Origin: an uncultured Prevotellaceae bacterium
GTDB taxonomy: Bacteria; Bacteroidota; Bacteroidia; Bacteroidales; Muribaculaceae
Reading direction: 5' to 3'
DNA: 44,621 nt
Assembly (NCBI GenBank): GCA_900318065.1
Contig: ONIY01000032.1
Coordinates: forward strand, 1 to 44,621
Shown here: positions 17,379-23,963 of the stretch, in pieces
How positions within the stretch are numbered: position 1 is the stretch's first letter
How the letters are laid out: each line of letters begins with the position of its first letter
The notes under the pieces: model-generated
What the model was told of the DNA's origin: nothing
Seen by the model: only the letters and a program-made list of their open reading frames with translations
Database searches by the model: none
Program-made: the position numbers and the translations under genes

Positions 17379-18146
17379 TTATTTGCCGCGTCTCTTTTTT
17401 GAGGAATTGCTTTTGTTGGATTGCGGAGTTGATTGTGTGTAATACTCAATTTCTCTTTCTTCCATCTTAACCAAATTGCCATCTTCCCACACCAGTCGTG
17501 TAGTCCAGTTGCCTTGGCTGTCATATTCATAATCGTCATATTCCGTGACTTTTGCGGCGTATGAGTTCTTCACCTTAGCGACAGTTCTCTCTACTGCGCC
17601 TTTAGCGTTGTATTCATAAGTCATCTCGGCAGCAATGCCATAAGGAAACTTTGTCACAGCACTTTCGGCTTTCCATTGATTGTTGTAGGTTATTGTCGCA
17701 ACAGCGTCACTGGTTGGCGCCGACAATGTGGCCGACCTGCCGTTATACACCATTTTTTCTGTCATCCTGCCGTTTTTATAAATTTTGGAGACAACACTGG
17801 CACCTTGTTTCTCAAAAGTCGTTTTAGAGGTTAAGTCCCCATCGTCGTCATAGCACTGGATTAATGTGAGCTTGCCGTTTGTGTATGTGTTCTTGTAGGT
17901 GTAACTGCTGCCATTGTCAGTTTCTTTGTAGGTCAAGAAACCATTGTTGTCATATTCCTCGTAAGTGACGTCAGCTTCTTCGAAAATGTACTCATCGCCT
18001 TCTTCGTGACTGAACTTAGAGTTATAGAAAGTGCATGATTTCACCTTGCCATGCATTTCGCCAGCTATGACATCAGGGATCTGGGCTTGTGAGTAATTTG
18101 TCACTGAAGCTAATAACATCGCGGTAAATAAAAAAAACTTTTTCAT
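17379..18146 (-). CDS. Secreted YD/RHS-like repeat protein
   Basis: A 255-residue exported protein. I start at 18146 (MKKFFLFTAMLLASV) because it begins the signal peptide; the ATG at 18170 adds a polar extension. The mature region has repeated strands of the type Y-D-N-x-G-x-x-T-Y-K and YNAKGAVERTVAKVKN, then YDSQGNWTTRLVW, which are typical of YD/RHS-like repeats found in many short Bacteroidetes secreted proteins. The C-terminus is basic (SNSSKKRRGK). It appears to be the first gene of a two-gene unit. Its upstream region carries a 45-bp tandem duplication with TGAAC elements. Function unknown. Confidence 0.7.
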   Translation of the reverse strand: MKKFFLFTAMLLASVTNYSQAQIPDVIAGEMHGKVKSCTFYNSKFSHEEGDEYIFEEADVTYEEYDNNGFLTYKETDNGSSYTYKNTYTNGKLTLIQCYDDDGDLTSKTTFEKQGASVVSKIYKNGRMTEKMVYNGRSATLSAPTSDAVATITYNNQWKAESAVTKFPYGIAAEMTYEYNAKGAVERTVAKVKNSYAAKVTEYDDYEYDSQGNWTTRLVWEDGNLVKMEEREIEYYTQSTPQSNKSNSSKKRRGK

Positions 18147-18187
18147 TTGCTTTTTGTTTTTAAAGTTCATAAATAGAATTAGTCATG

Positions 18188-18195
18188 CAAAGGTA
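18188..18195 (-). promoter_or_regulatory. -7 box (TACCTTTG) for the 17379-18146 gene
   Basis: A perfect TAnnTTTG match on the minus strand, about 42 bases upstream of the ATG at 18146. The repeat with TGAAC elements begins about 20 bp further upstream. Confidence 0.65.
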
Positions 18196-18214
18196 GTTAG
18201 GAGTTGTTGAACAA

Positions 18215-18304
18215 AATCGTCCACCAGTGGTTCATTTTAGTTCACGGCAAGTTTTTTCTAATCGTCCACCAGTGGTTCATTTTAGTTCACGGCAAGTTTT
18301 TTCT
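18215..18304. repeat. 45-bp perfect tandem duplication carrying TGAAC elements
   Basis: Two identical 45-bp units start at 18215 and 18260. Each contains GGTTCATTTTAGTTCACGG (18229-18247 and 18274-18292), the reverse complement of the element at 15211-15229 with one difference. The array lies just upstream of the promoter of the 17379-18146 gene, at a distance of about 34 bp from its -7 box. Confidence 0.85.
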
Positions 18305-18349
18305 CGTTTCTCTTGTGCATTTCAGCAATAATTATTAAATTTGCAATCT

Positions 18350-18641
18350 CCTTCAGCAGTGAAGGGGGGTGACATAAAAGCGTTTGCTAACGTTTTTCCA
18401 ATGGCGCTCGAACTCGCAAACTTCGAACCCAAGTCATTGAGAAACAACAGCAGATGCCTGTGCAAAGCGCGTAGCACTTTGCCCTAAGTGATGGCTCGCC
18501 GCGAGCTGTCGCACCTTGGAGGGCGTAGCTATATGGCTTGCGTGGGCCTGCAGCATGTTTCTTGTAAACCAAGACTTGGGAGCATTGCGAGGCTTGAGCG
18601 TCGTGGGAACAAGAACAGCAGCAAGGTTCCCACGCTTTTTT
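18350..18641 (+). ncRNA. Candidate structured RNA or leader ending in a strong terminator
   Basis: The gap 18147-18697 has no convincing gene. This part can fold several hairpins: GCAAAGCGC-GTA-GCACTTTGC with one mismatch (around 18460-18481), GCTCG-CCG-CGAGC (around 18493-18505), and a final stem CGTGGGAAC (18602-18610) with GTTCCCACG (18626-18634) followed by CTTTTTT. It does not show the conserved core of RNase P RNA, tmRNA or SRP RNA that I would recognise. It could be an independent RNA or the regulatory leader of the AT-rich cassette that follows. The 5' end is not determined. Confidence 0.4.
18602..18641 (+). terminator. Strong intrinsic terminator
   Basis: A 9-bp perfect G/C-rich stem with a 15-base loop, followed directly by CTTTTTT. 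It lies 57 bases before the next start codon. Confidence 0.8.
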
Positions 18642-18697
18642 GTGTTGTATCACCTCATCAGGCGAACCGTGAGGAACATGAAAACATTGAAAAAACT

Positions 18698-18919
18698 ATG
18701 CCAAGATTCTTAATCACGACCAAAAGAATGAAAAACGACAATGGCGTGCGCATCGAGCCAGGAATGAGCGTAGAAGTCGTCACACAGTCAATGACTAATC
18801 CCCTGCTAAACAACGGCGGCCGACAAGTTGCCGACGCCTTCATGCGCATCTACGGCATCGACCTCCGCCGCGCCGGAGCGATGAATACTACTTACTTAGA
18901 TATTGAACGGATTGGATAA
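18698..18919 (+). CDS. Small conserved-type protein, possibly DUF6140-like
   Basis: A 73-residue protein starting with MPRFLITTKRM. The composition is ordinary, with IEPGMSVEVVTQS, NNGGRQVADAFMRIYGID and AGAMNTTYLDIERI. This resembles small Bacteroidales proteins I recall as DUF6140, but I cannot confirm the family. I start at 18698 because the frame upstream covers the terminator and structured RNA region. It ends 11 bases before the next gene, so the two are probably cotranscribed. Function unknown. Confidence 0.6.
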   Translation: MPRFLITTKRMKNDNGVRIEPGMSVEVVTQSMTNPLLNNGGRQVADAFMRIYGIDLRRAGAMNTTYLDIERIG

Positions 18920-18930
18920 AAATTGTTATT

Positions 18931-19479
18931 ATGGATGCAAACAAAACATTAATACAAACTTCAATAAAACTAGTGGAGCTGATGGATAAAACTGCTGACA
19001 AGGCTCTACCAACTGAAATCGCAAATGTTGTAAAACTTCACAGTAAACTTGCAGTAGGTTCTGCATGGATACCTGTGCCAGGCGCTGACATGGCAGCTGG
19101 AGCAGCAAACATTTGGGGTATGTATATTAGAGTAAACAACAAACTTGGCATACCATTTGGCGAAAACGTAATGAAATCTATTGGTTCTGGAGTCGCAACC
19201 AATCTTGCCAGTTATCTTGCTCTAAGTGGCGTTGCTAGCGCTATGAAATTTATACCAGGAATAGGCTCTATTGGTGGGGCAGTTCTGATGTCGGCATCTC
19301 TTTATGGTGTAACACTTGCCTCAGGATGGGTTTATTTGCAAGCCCTATGTGCTCTTGCCAAAAAGAAAGGAAATTCTTTTAATGCATCTGATATAAGTGG
19401 AGCAGTTAATGATTTTCTTAATAACAAATCTGTTATTAAGGAGTTTATTGATTCTGCCAAAAAATCATATAAGAAATAA
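18931..19479 (+). CDS. DUF697-like membrane-associated protein
   Basis: A 182-residue protein. Residues about 44-75 (VGSAWIPVPGADMAAGAANI, then WGMYIRVNNKLGI) match the DUF697/YcjF-type pattern, in which a hydrophobic hairpin with P-x-P-G-A-D precedes M-x-x-x-L. Residues about 85-145 hold further G/A-rich hydrophobic segments (SGVASAMKFIPGIGSIGGAV). The last 40 residues are polar and lysine-rich. Membrane association is likely; the biochemical role is unknown. In other proteins this domain is often linked to GTPases, but none is present here. Base composition is strongly AT-rich compared with flanking genes, which suggests transfer. Confidence 0.6.
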   Translation: MDANKTLIQTSIKLVELMDKTADKALPTEIANVVKLHSKLAVGSAWIPVPGADMAAGAANIWGMYIRVNNKLGIPFGENVMKSIGSGVATNLASYLALSGVASAMKFIPGIGSIGGAVLMSASLYGVTLASGWVYLQALCALAKKKGNSFNASDISGAVNDFLNNKSVIKEFIDSAKKSYKK

Positions 19480-19502
19480 TTGTGAACTAATATGAGCACC
19501 TT

Positions 19503-20003
19503 TTGATAACACTCTTTATAATCATTTGTTTTGTAATAGCTATTTATTGCGCTTTACAACCTGATAAACGCAATGAAGAACAGCAACAACAAGTTAAGGA
19601 TTCCATTAAACAATTGCCTGTTATAGATTTGCATGCTCGGCCAACAACGACATTTCAAAATATCTTGAACTTAAGTACAAAGTCATCTAAAATTGAGACT
19701 TTTTATCATGAAAAAGGTTGGATTAGAATTAAAATGCAAGATGGGAAATTTTTTAAATCTCATCTTAACAACATTAAAACACAATTTCATGAGATAAAAG
19801 GCATTACTCAAATGACAGTTTCATCAGGCAAGAGAAGCATTACAATTGTGAAATATGAATATATATTCACAGAGGACGAGTGGGATATTATCATAAAGAC
19901 ACTTATGCTTTCTGGTGTCACTTTTGGTTCTCATATTTTTTGGAAAACTTATAAGAATGTCTCTCTTTTAAGTTCAATAATACAAGGACTTAGTAAAATA
20001 TAA
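19503..20003 (+). CDS. Single-pass membrane protein of unknown function
   Basis: A 166-residue protein. Residues 1-19 (ITLFIIICFVIAIYCALQ) form one membrane helix. The rest is a soluble domain with IETFYHEKGWIRIKMQDG and ITIVKYEYIFTEDEWDIIIK, then a C-terminal hydrophobic patch. No family recognised. The only start in this frame is TTG at 19503. An ATG at 19492 is one base out of frame and meets a stop after four codons, so either TTG is used or a T is missing from the TTTT run at 19501. It is 23 bases after the DUF697-like gene and AT-rich like it. Confidence 0.55.
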   Translation: MITLFIIICFVIAIYCALQPDKRNEEQQQQVKDSIKQLPVIDLHARPTTTFQNILNLSTKSSKIETFYHEKGWIRIKMQDGKFFKSHLNNIKTQFHEIKGITQMTVSSGKRSITIVKYEYIFTEDEWDIIIKTLMLSGVTFGSHIFWKTYKNVSLLSSIIQGLSKI

Positions 20004-20069
20004 AGTGTTAAATATTTAAGTGAGCAACTTGATAAATATAAAACCAGACAATGAAAAATTATTATCAAC

Positions 20070-20804
20070 ATGAATCAATTTGAAACAAATAATCAGTGTT
20101 GTCCGATATGTAATGGTCCAACCAGCATAACATCAAAGGACAACACACCAACCTCAAACAAATTATTTAATAAAGGAGCAAAACTCGCAAGTGGTTTTGC
20201 CATAAATAAAGGTGTTCAAGTAGTTACTTCAATAACACCATTGGCTCCTATAGCACCTTTATTGGGACTTGCGGCTAAAATGTATACAAAAAAATATGTG
20301 AATGCTGCATACGATAAGAAATTTAAAAGACCACTGCAATATATTCGAAGTTGTCCATACTGCTGTTTGAGTTGGGATGATAGATATAGCAATAGTCACA
20401 TTTACAATTATATTTCTGAACAAAAGAATATAATGGGTAAATCAAATTCCGACTGGGGAAAATGTATTTTAAAATTTGTTTTATTGATTATTGCTGTTGG
20501 ATTCACATGGTTCTGCTGGAATTATTGTCACATACATGATGCAACATCATATCATACAGAACCAGGATTAATTTGGGGAACAAATGAAGTCGCAGACATA
20601 CATCCATTGTGGTATGTCATAGGTATTTTATTTCTTATCTTTATTCCTTTATCAATAATGGCTTTATGCTCATTTGCTGAATCTCTTTCCAATAATATTA
20701 ATGAATTCAAGAGAGCAAGGAAAATTCGTAAGATGTCAATACAGGAATTCGTACTTGAACCAGAAATTGGTGCTATACTTTCAGAATCCATGACTGCAAC
20801 ATAA
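20070..20804 (+). CDS. Zinc-ribbon membrane protein with split Cys pairs
   Basis: A 244-residue protein. A CPIC knuckle (C11, C14) and a CPYC knuckle (C95, C98) could form one zinc ribbon. The roughly 80 residues between them contain a G/A/P-rich hydrophobic segment (34-72, with SITPLAPIAPLLGLAAKMY). Two clear membrane helices follow, about 132-152 and 180-204. The C-terminal 40 residues are cytoplasmic-looking and charged (FKRARKIRKMSIQEF). No catalytic motif is visible. The gene is AT-rich and lies in the same direction as the two genes before it, with a 66-base gap. Function unknown; a membrane-tethered sensor is only a guess. Confidence 0.6.
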   Translation: MNQFETNNQCCPICNGPTSITSKDNTPTSNKLFNKGAKLASGFAINKGVQVVTSITPLAPIAPLLGLAAKMYTKKYVNAAYDKKFKRPLQYIRSCPYCCLSWDDRYSNSHIYNYISEQKNIMGKSNSDWGKCILKFVLLIIAVGFTWFCWNYCHIHDATSYHTEPGLIWGTNEVADIHPLWYVIGILFLIFIPLSIMALCSFAESLSNNINEFKRARKIRKMSIQEFVLEPEIGAILSESMTAT

Positions 20805-20815
20805 CAATTTTAAGG

Positions 20816-20979
20816 TGGGTTCTATAAATTGCTCGAGGCAGATTGTTTTAGATTTTTGAGCATGTTCTGTCTCAAATGTGCGAAATAGTAGCGGGCTATC
20901 AAGCATTTGAGGCAAAAAATGCCAAAAAGAAAATATGACCGAAACAGCGGAATTCATATCAGCAATTTATAGAACCAAC
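20816..20979. mobile_element. MITE-like element with 16-19 bp terminal inverted repeats
   Basis: GGTTCTATAAATTGCT (20818-20833) is perfectly inverted at 20961-20976; extending outward gives 18 of 19. The roughly 160-bp interior has no open frame and contains its own inverted pair, CTCAAATG and CATTTGAG, with ATAG/CTAT inside. This is the layout of a non-autonomous transposable element. I could not identify a clear target-site duplication. Confidence 0.7.
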
Positions 20980-21044
20980 TTTCAGTAACAATTATTAGAT
21001 TCTAACTTATTTTCCATTTGAACATGGACATTACATAAATTTTT

Positions 21045-21293
21045 ATGAGTAAAAAGATTCTAAAATGCCCATACTGTGGCAGCACAAGAGCAAATAGGAC
21101 AGGATTAGGTTGGGCTGAATCAGCCGCAAAAGGGATTGGCGCCTTTGGGGTTGGTTTAGTTGTTGCTTCTTTTAATCATGTGGCAGGTCACAAAACGACC
21201 GAAAACATTATTGAGGGCAATTCCTCAGAATACAAATGTAAATCATGCGGGAAAACTTTTAGACATTCAGATAAAAAAGGCTCCTATAGATAA
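21045..21293 (+). CDS. Small zinc-ribbon protein with inserted hydrophobic segment
   Basis: An 82-residue protein. CPYC (C8, C11) and CKSC (C65, C68) form a two-knuckle zinc ribbon. Between them lies a glycine-rich hydrophobic segment (about 27-46, AAKGIGAFGVGLVVASFNHV) that could insert into a membrane. The layout parallels the 20070-20804 protein, with Cys pairs separated by a G/A-rich segment. It is the last gene of the AT-rich cassette and lies beyond the MITE-like element. Function unknown. Confidence 0.6.
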   Translation: MSKKILKCPYCGSTRANRTGLGWAESAAKGIGAFGVGLVVASFNHVAGHKTTENIIEGNSSEYKCKSCGKTFRHSDKKGSYR

Positions 21294-21336
21294 TTTCTTT
21301 AGATAATTAAGCATGATTTCTCATGCAGTATACTAA

Positions 21337-21552
21337 GATTTCATATCAGCAGAATGCTCGGTCGCTACTAGCACGCAGTCGTGTAAAGTGGTGATTGAGA
21401 GCAGTTCGCGCTCGTTGCTGAACCTGTTCAATCTAGGAGCTAACATGCACAACGTCACCCAGCTTGAGGAATACATCAGCAACGAGGTGTATAAGCTCTG
21501 CAGCGAGGAGGAGATAAAACTCAAGCCCACCGAGATTAAGATGCAGGAGTGA
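21337..21552 (+). pseudogene. C-terminal gene remnant
   Basis: An open frame with no usable start of its own; a stop lies just upstream at 21334. It encodes about 71 residues including KVVIESSSRSLLNLFNLGAN and LEEYISNEVYKLCSEEE, and ends in TEIKMQE. Codon use is GC-rich like the host genes and unlike the AT-rich cassette before it. It looks like the tail of a larger gene cut off when the cassette or its neighbour arrived. I cannot name the parent family. Confidence 0.45.
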
Positions 21553-21555
21553 GTT

Positions 21556-21615
21556 TTTCGGACTGGTCGGACAAGTCGGACTGGTCGGACACGTCTGAAC
21601 CGTCTTAACCGTCCG
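21556..21615. repeat. 9-bp tandem repeat (TCGGACTGG type)
   Basis: Successive 9-mers TCGGACTGG, TCGGACAAG, TCGGACTGG, TCGGACACG, TCTGAACCG and TCTTAACCG. Related to the tract at 14533-14590. With the remnant and the 43-bp repeat it fills the gap 21294-21708. Confidence 0.8.
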
Positions 21616-21620
21616 ATTTG

Positions 21621-21663
21621 CATAGTTACGGACGAATAATTTTCAAAATTGTTTGTCCGTAAG
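21621..21663. repeat. 43-bp repeat with TTACGGAC/GTCCGTAA palindrome, upstream copy
   Basis: The arms TTACGGAC (21626-21633) and GTCCGTAA (21655-21662) enclose an A/T-rich centre. The right arm overlaps the -33 region of the ATPase promoter. A second copy in the same orientation, with 38 of 43 positions equal, lies at 23178-23220 after the gene. Confidence 0.85.
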
Positions 21664-21682
21664 TGTTTTTTTTGTATCTTTG
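21652..21682 (+). promoter_or_regulatory. Promoter of the ATPase gene
   Basis: TTTG (21652-21655) and TATCTTTG (21675-21682) are separated by 19 bases, a good Bacteroidetes -33/-7 pair. The -33 element lies inside the palindrome, so a protein bound there should block or modulate transcription. Confidence 0.7.
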
Positions 21683-21708
21683 CTGCGTCATCAAAACCAA
21701 TTTGAATT

Positions 21709-23121
21709 ATGAAGATAATAGGCAGGTTACAGGAGCAGCAAGAGTTGAGGCAATGTTATGAGTCGGGAAAGCCAGAGTTTGTGGCGGTGTATGGTCGTCG
21801 CCGTATTGGGAAGACTTTCCTTGTGCGCCAGTATTTTAACGACAATTTCGACTTTTACACCACCGGCATGTTTGGTGCGTCTCGCGTTGAGCAAACAACT
21901 TTATTCTGCAATCAACTCAACAAGTATTCTAAGGGTTCTTATCCGATGGTTGACAACTGGTTTGCGGCATTTGACTTGCTGAAGAACTATTTGTCAGCAT
22001 TGAAAAAAAAGCGCATTCTTGTCTTTATCGATGAGTTGCCGTGGCTTGACAGCGCTAAATCTAGGTTTTTGAGGGCATTGGAGCTGTTTTGGAATTCATG
22101 GGGCTGCATGCAACCACGATTGATGCTTGTGGTATGTGGCTCTGCCACCACTTGGATGACCAGCAAACTTATAGGCGACAAGGGCGGACTTCACAATCGC
22201 TTGACTCGCAGCATTTATCTTGCGCCTTTTACGCTAGGCGAGTGTGAGCAGTATATCGACGAATTGGGCGTGAGATTTAATCGTTATGAGCAAGTTGAGA
22301 ACTACATGATTATGGGCGGTGTGCCTTATTATCTCAGTCTGCTGAAGAAGAATTTGAGTCTGTCGCAGAATATTGACTCGCTGTTTTTCTCCAAGAGTGC
22401 GCCTTTGGCGCGGGAATGGGATTTGCTTTTTAAATCTTTATTTGCTGATTCACAAGTGTATATAAAAGTCATAGAGGCAATAGGAAACAAGAGAAAAGGG
22501 CTCACTCTTGCCGAAATAAAGAAGGAGTTGAAAATGGGTGACGGAGGAGGTTTGTCGCTGGTGCTTAACAACCTGTGCCAGTGCGACTTTGTGACAAAGT
22601 ATTACCCATTTGGCAAGAAGAATAGGGGGGCAATATATCAGCTCACCGACCCGTACACCCTATTTTATCTAGCATTCTTGCACAACCGCAACATCACCGA
22701 CGAGCACTTGTGGAGCAACTCAATAGATACACCAGCACGACTTGCATGGAGTGGATATTCGTTTGAGCAGGTGTGCTTGCATCACATCCAGCAGATTAAG
22801 AAGAAATTAGGCATTTCAGGCATTCTCACGCAGGTGAGTTCATGGAACAATGTGGAAGATGACCACCGTGAGCAAATCGACCTTGTTATCGACCGTCAGG
22901 ACCAAGTGATTAACCTTTGCGAGATGAAATACTCGCGTGCGCAATATGCTCTTACCAAGCAATATGTCAGCCACTTGAATGAGCGCTTGGAGGCGTTCCG
23001 GAGAGTGACAGGCACAACAAAAGCCCTGCACTTGACGATGATTACAACTTATGGACTTAAACAAAACAAATATAGCGGCATGATTCAAAGCGAGGTGACA
23101 ATGAGTGACCTGTTTGGTTAA
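21709..23121 (+). CDS. DEXX-box (archaeal-type) ATPase with C-terminal DUF234-like nuclease fold
   Basis: A 470-residue protein. The N-terminal half is an archaeal-type/STAND-like P-loop ATPase: Walker A YGRRRIGKTFL (28-38), Walker B ILVFIDELPWL (about 103-113) and a sensor-like VVCGSATTWM. A winged-helix segment follows near 260-310. The C-terminal 110 residues match the DUF234 type, with EQIDLVIDR, then INLCEMKYS, an E-x-K preceded by D that fits a PD-(D/E)XK nuclease core. Such genes are frequent and scattered in Bacteroidetes; their cell role is unproven. A strong promoter with a palindrome at -33 precedes it and 43-bp repeats flank it, which suggests self-regulation or a movable unit. 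Confidence 0.85.
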   Translation: MKIIGRLQEQQELRQCYESGKPEFVAVYGRRRIGKTFLVRQYFNDNFDFYTTGMFGASRVEQTTLFCNQLNKYSKGSYPMVDNWFAAFDLLKNYLSALKKKRILVFIDELPWLDSAKSRFLRALELFWNSWGCMQPRLMLVVCGSATTWMTSKLIGDKGGLHNRLTRSIYLAPFTLGECEQYIDELGVRFNRYEQVENYMIMGGVPYYLSLLKKNLSLSQNIDSLFFSKSAPLAREWDLLFKSLFADSQVYIKVIEAIGNKRKGLTLAEIKKELKMGDGGGLSLVLNNLCQCDFVTKYYPFGKKNRGAIYQLTDPYTLFYLAFLHNRNITDEHLWSNSIDTPARLAWSGYSFEQVCLHHIQQIKKKLGISGILTQVSSWNNVEDDHREQIDLVIDRQDQVINLCEMKYSRAQYALTKQYVSHLNERLEAFRRVTGTTKALHLTMITTYGLKQNKYSGMIQSEVTMSDLFG

Positions 23122-23152
23122 CAGAACATTAACACTAAAACCTTGATTTATA

Positions 23153-23225
23153 CCTCGTCCGTAAGTGGGTTGAAAAACATAGTTACGGACGAGTAATTTT
23201 CAAAATACCTCGTCCGTAAGTGGGT
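23153..23225. repeat. Downstream copies of the TTACGGAC repeat
   Basis: CCTCGTCCGTAAGTGGGT occurs at 23153-23170 and 23208-23225, with an inverted TTACGGACGAG between them (23183-23193). The segment 23178-23220 is the second copy of the 43-bp repeat found upstream of the ATPase gene. Confidence 0.85.
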
Positions 23226-23233
23226 CTTAATAA

Positions 23234-23860
23234 TCACGCATTCTTAGAGTATTTCCAGCCCACGTAGAGGTTGCGGGAGAAGATCAGGATTGAGATGCTC
23301 TGGCCGAGCATGAGGATGGGGTCGTGGCGGATGATGCCGTAGACCAGGGTGAGGGAGGCGCCCACCACGCTGATGAGCCAGAACACTGGTGGCAGGCACG
23401 ACTCGTGACGCTTGACGGAGTAGACCACCTGATAGGCATATCGCGAGAGGAAGATTAGCTGGGCGCAGGTGCCGTAGATCATGAGCCACAGCGGGATGTC
23501 GGGATTATGGATAAAGCGGTCGACGAGGTGGGGCGCATTCATCGCGGTGGCAATGAGCGCTATCACCGGCACGCAATAGAGCACTATGCGGATGGGGCAC
23601 GGGATGAGCCGCCAGGCACCCTTGTAGTCGAGGTTGAGCACATAGACGTAGAACGAGAGCATCTGTCCCACCAGGATCACGATGTCCTCACGCAGCCAGC
23701 CGTAGGTGAGCATGAAGCAGCACCCGGCCAGGCTGAACGCCCAGTAGCCGGTGGGCGATACCACGCGCTTGAGGCGCTCGGTCATTACCCACTGCACCAG
23801 CTGTCGCATGCCGTAACACAGCTGCGACAGCAGACCCACTATTAGCGTGAAACTTATCAT
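23234..23860 (-). CDS. Integral membrane protein with two LAB_N domains
   Basis: A 208-residue membrane protein. Residues about 8-75 match the lipid A biosynthesis N-terminal (LAB_N) domain: the pattern R-x-L-V-Q-W, S-P-x-x-Y-W-x-x-S and G-Q-x-x-x-x-x-V-Y-x-x-N-L. Residues about 130-202 repeat it (RYAYQVVYSVKR, PPVFWLISVVGASLTLVYG, ILMLGQSISILIFSRNLY). Five or six membrane helices are likely. LAB_N occurs at the start of LpxB in some bacteria and as small standalone proteins; here it is duplicated without an enzyme domain. The role in lipid A or glycolipid handling is inferred. It is transcribed divergently from the ABC exporter. Confidence 0.75.
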   Translation of the reverse strand: MISFTLIVGLLSQLCYGMRQLVQWVMTERLKRVVSPTGYWAFSLAGCCFMLTYGWLREDIVILVGQMLSFYVYVLNLDYKGAWRLIPCPIRIVLYCVPVIALIATAMNAPHLVDRFIHNPDIPLWLMIYGTCAQLIFLSRYAYQVVYSVKRHESCLPPVFWLISVVGASLTLVYGIIRHDPILMLGQSISILIFSRNLYVGWKYSKNA

Positions 23861-23881
23861 CCACTTTCTTGATTTAGGTCA

Positions 23882-23889
23882 CAAAAATA
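23882..23889 (-). promoter_or_regulatory. -7 box (TATTTTTG) for the LAB_N gene
   Basis: A TAnnTTTG match on the minus strand, about 22 bases from the start codon at 23860. It is divergent to the promoter at 23932. Confidence 0.6.
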
Positions 23890-23931
23890 GTAAAAAAATG
23901 ACATTCTTAACTGGTTTTGGTCAAAAATGAT

Positions 23932-23939
23932 TACCTTTG
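23932..23939 (+). promoter_or_regulatory. -7 box (TACCTTTG) for the ABC exporter
   Basis: A perfect TAnnTTTG match 24 bases upstream of the ATPase start at 23964. Confidence 0.65.
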
Positions 23940-23963
23940 TGGCAATAATAGCATTTAATTGTC

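Noticed and set aside
18387-18440. tRNA-like TTCGA motifs on the minus strand
   Set aside because: GGTTCGAA and AGTTCGAG appear, but no T-stem, anticodon arm or acceptor pairing can be built.
18350-18641. RNase P RNA, tmRNA or SRP RNA
   Set aside because: None of the conserved core sequences I know for these RNAs is present. Kept only as an unnamed candidate RNA.
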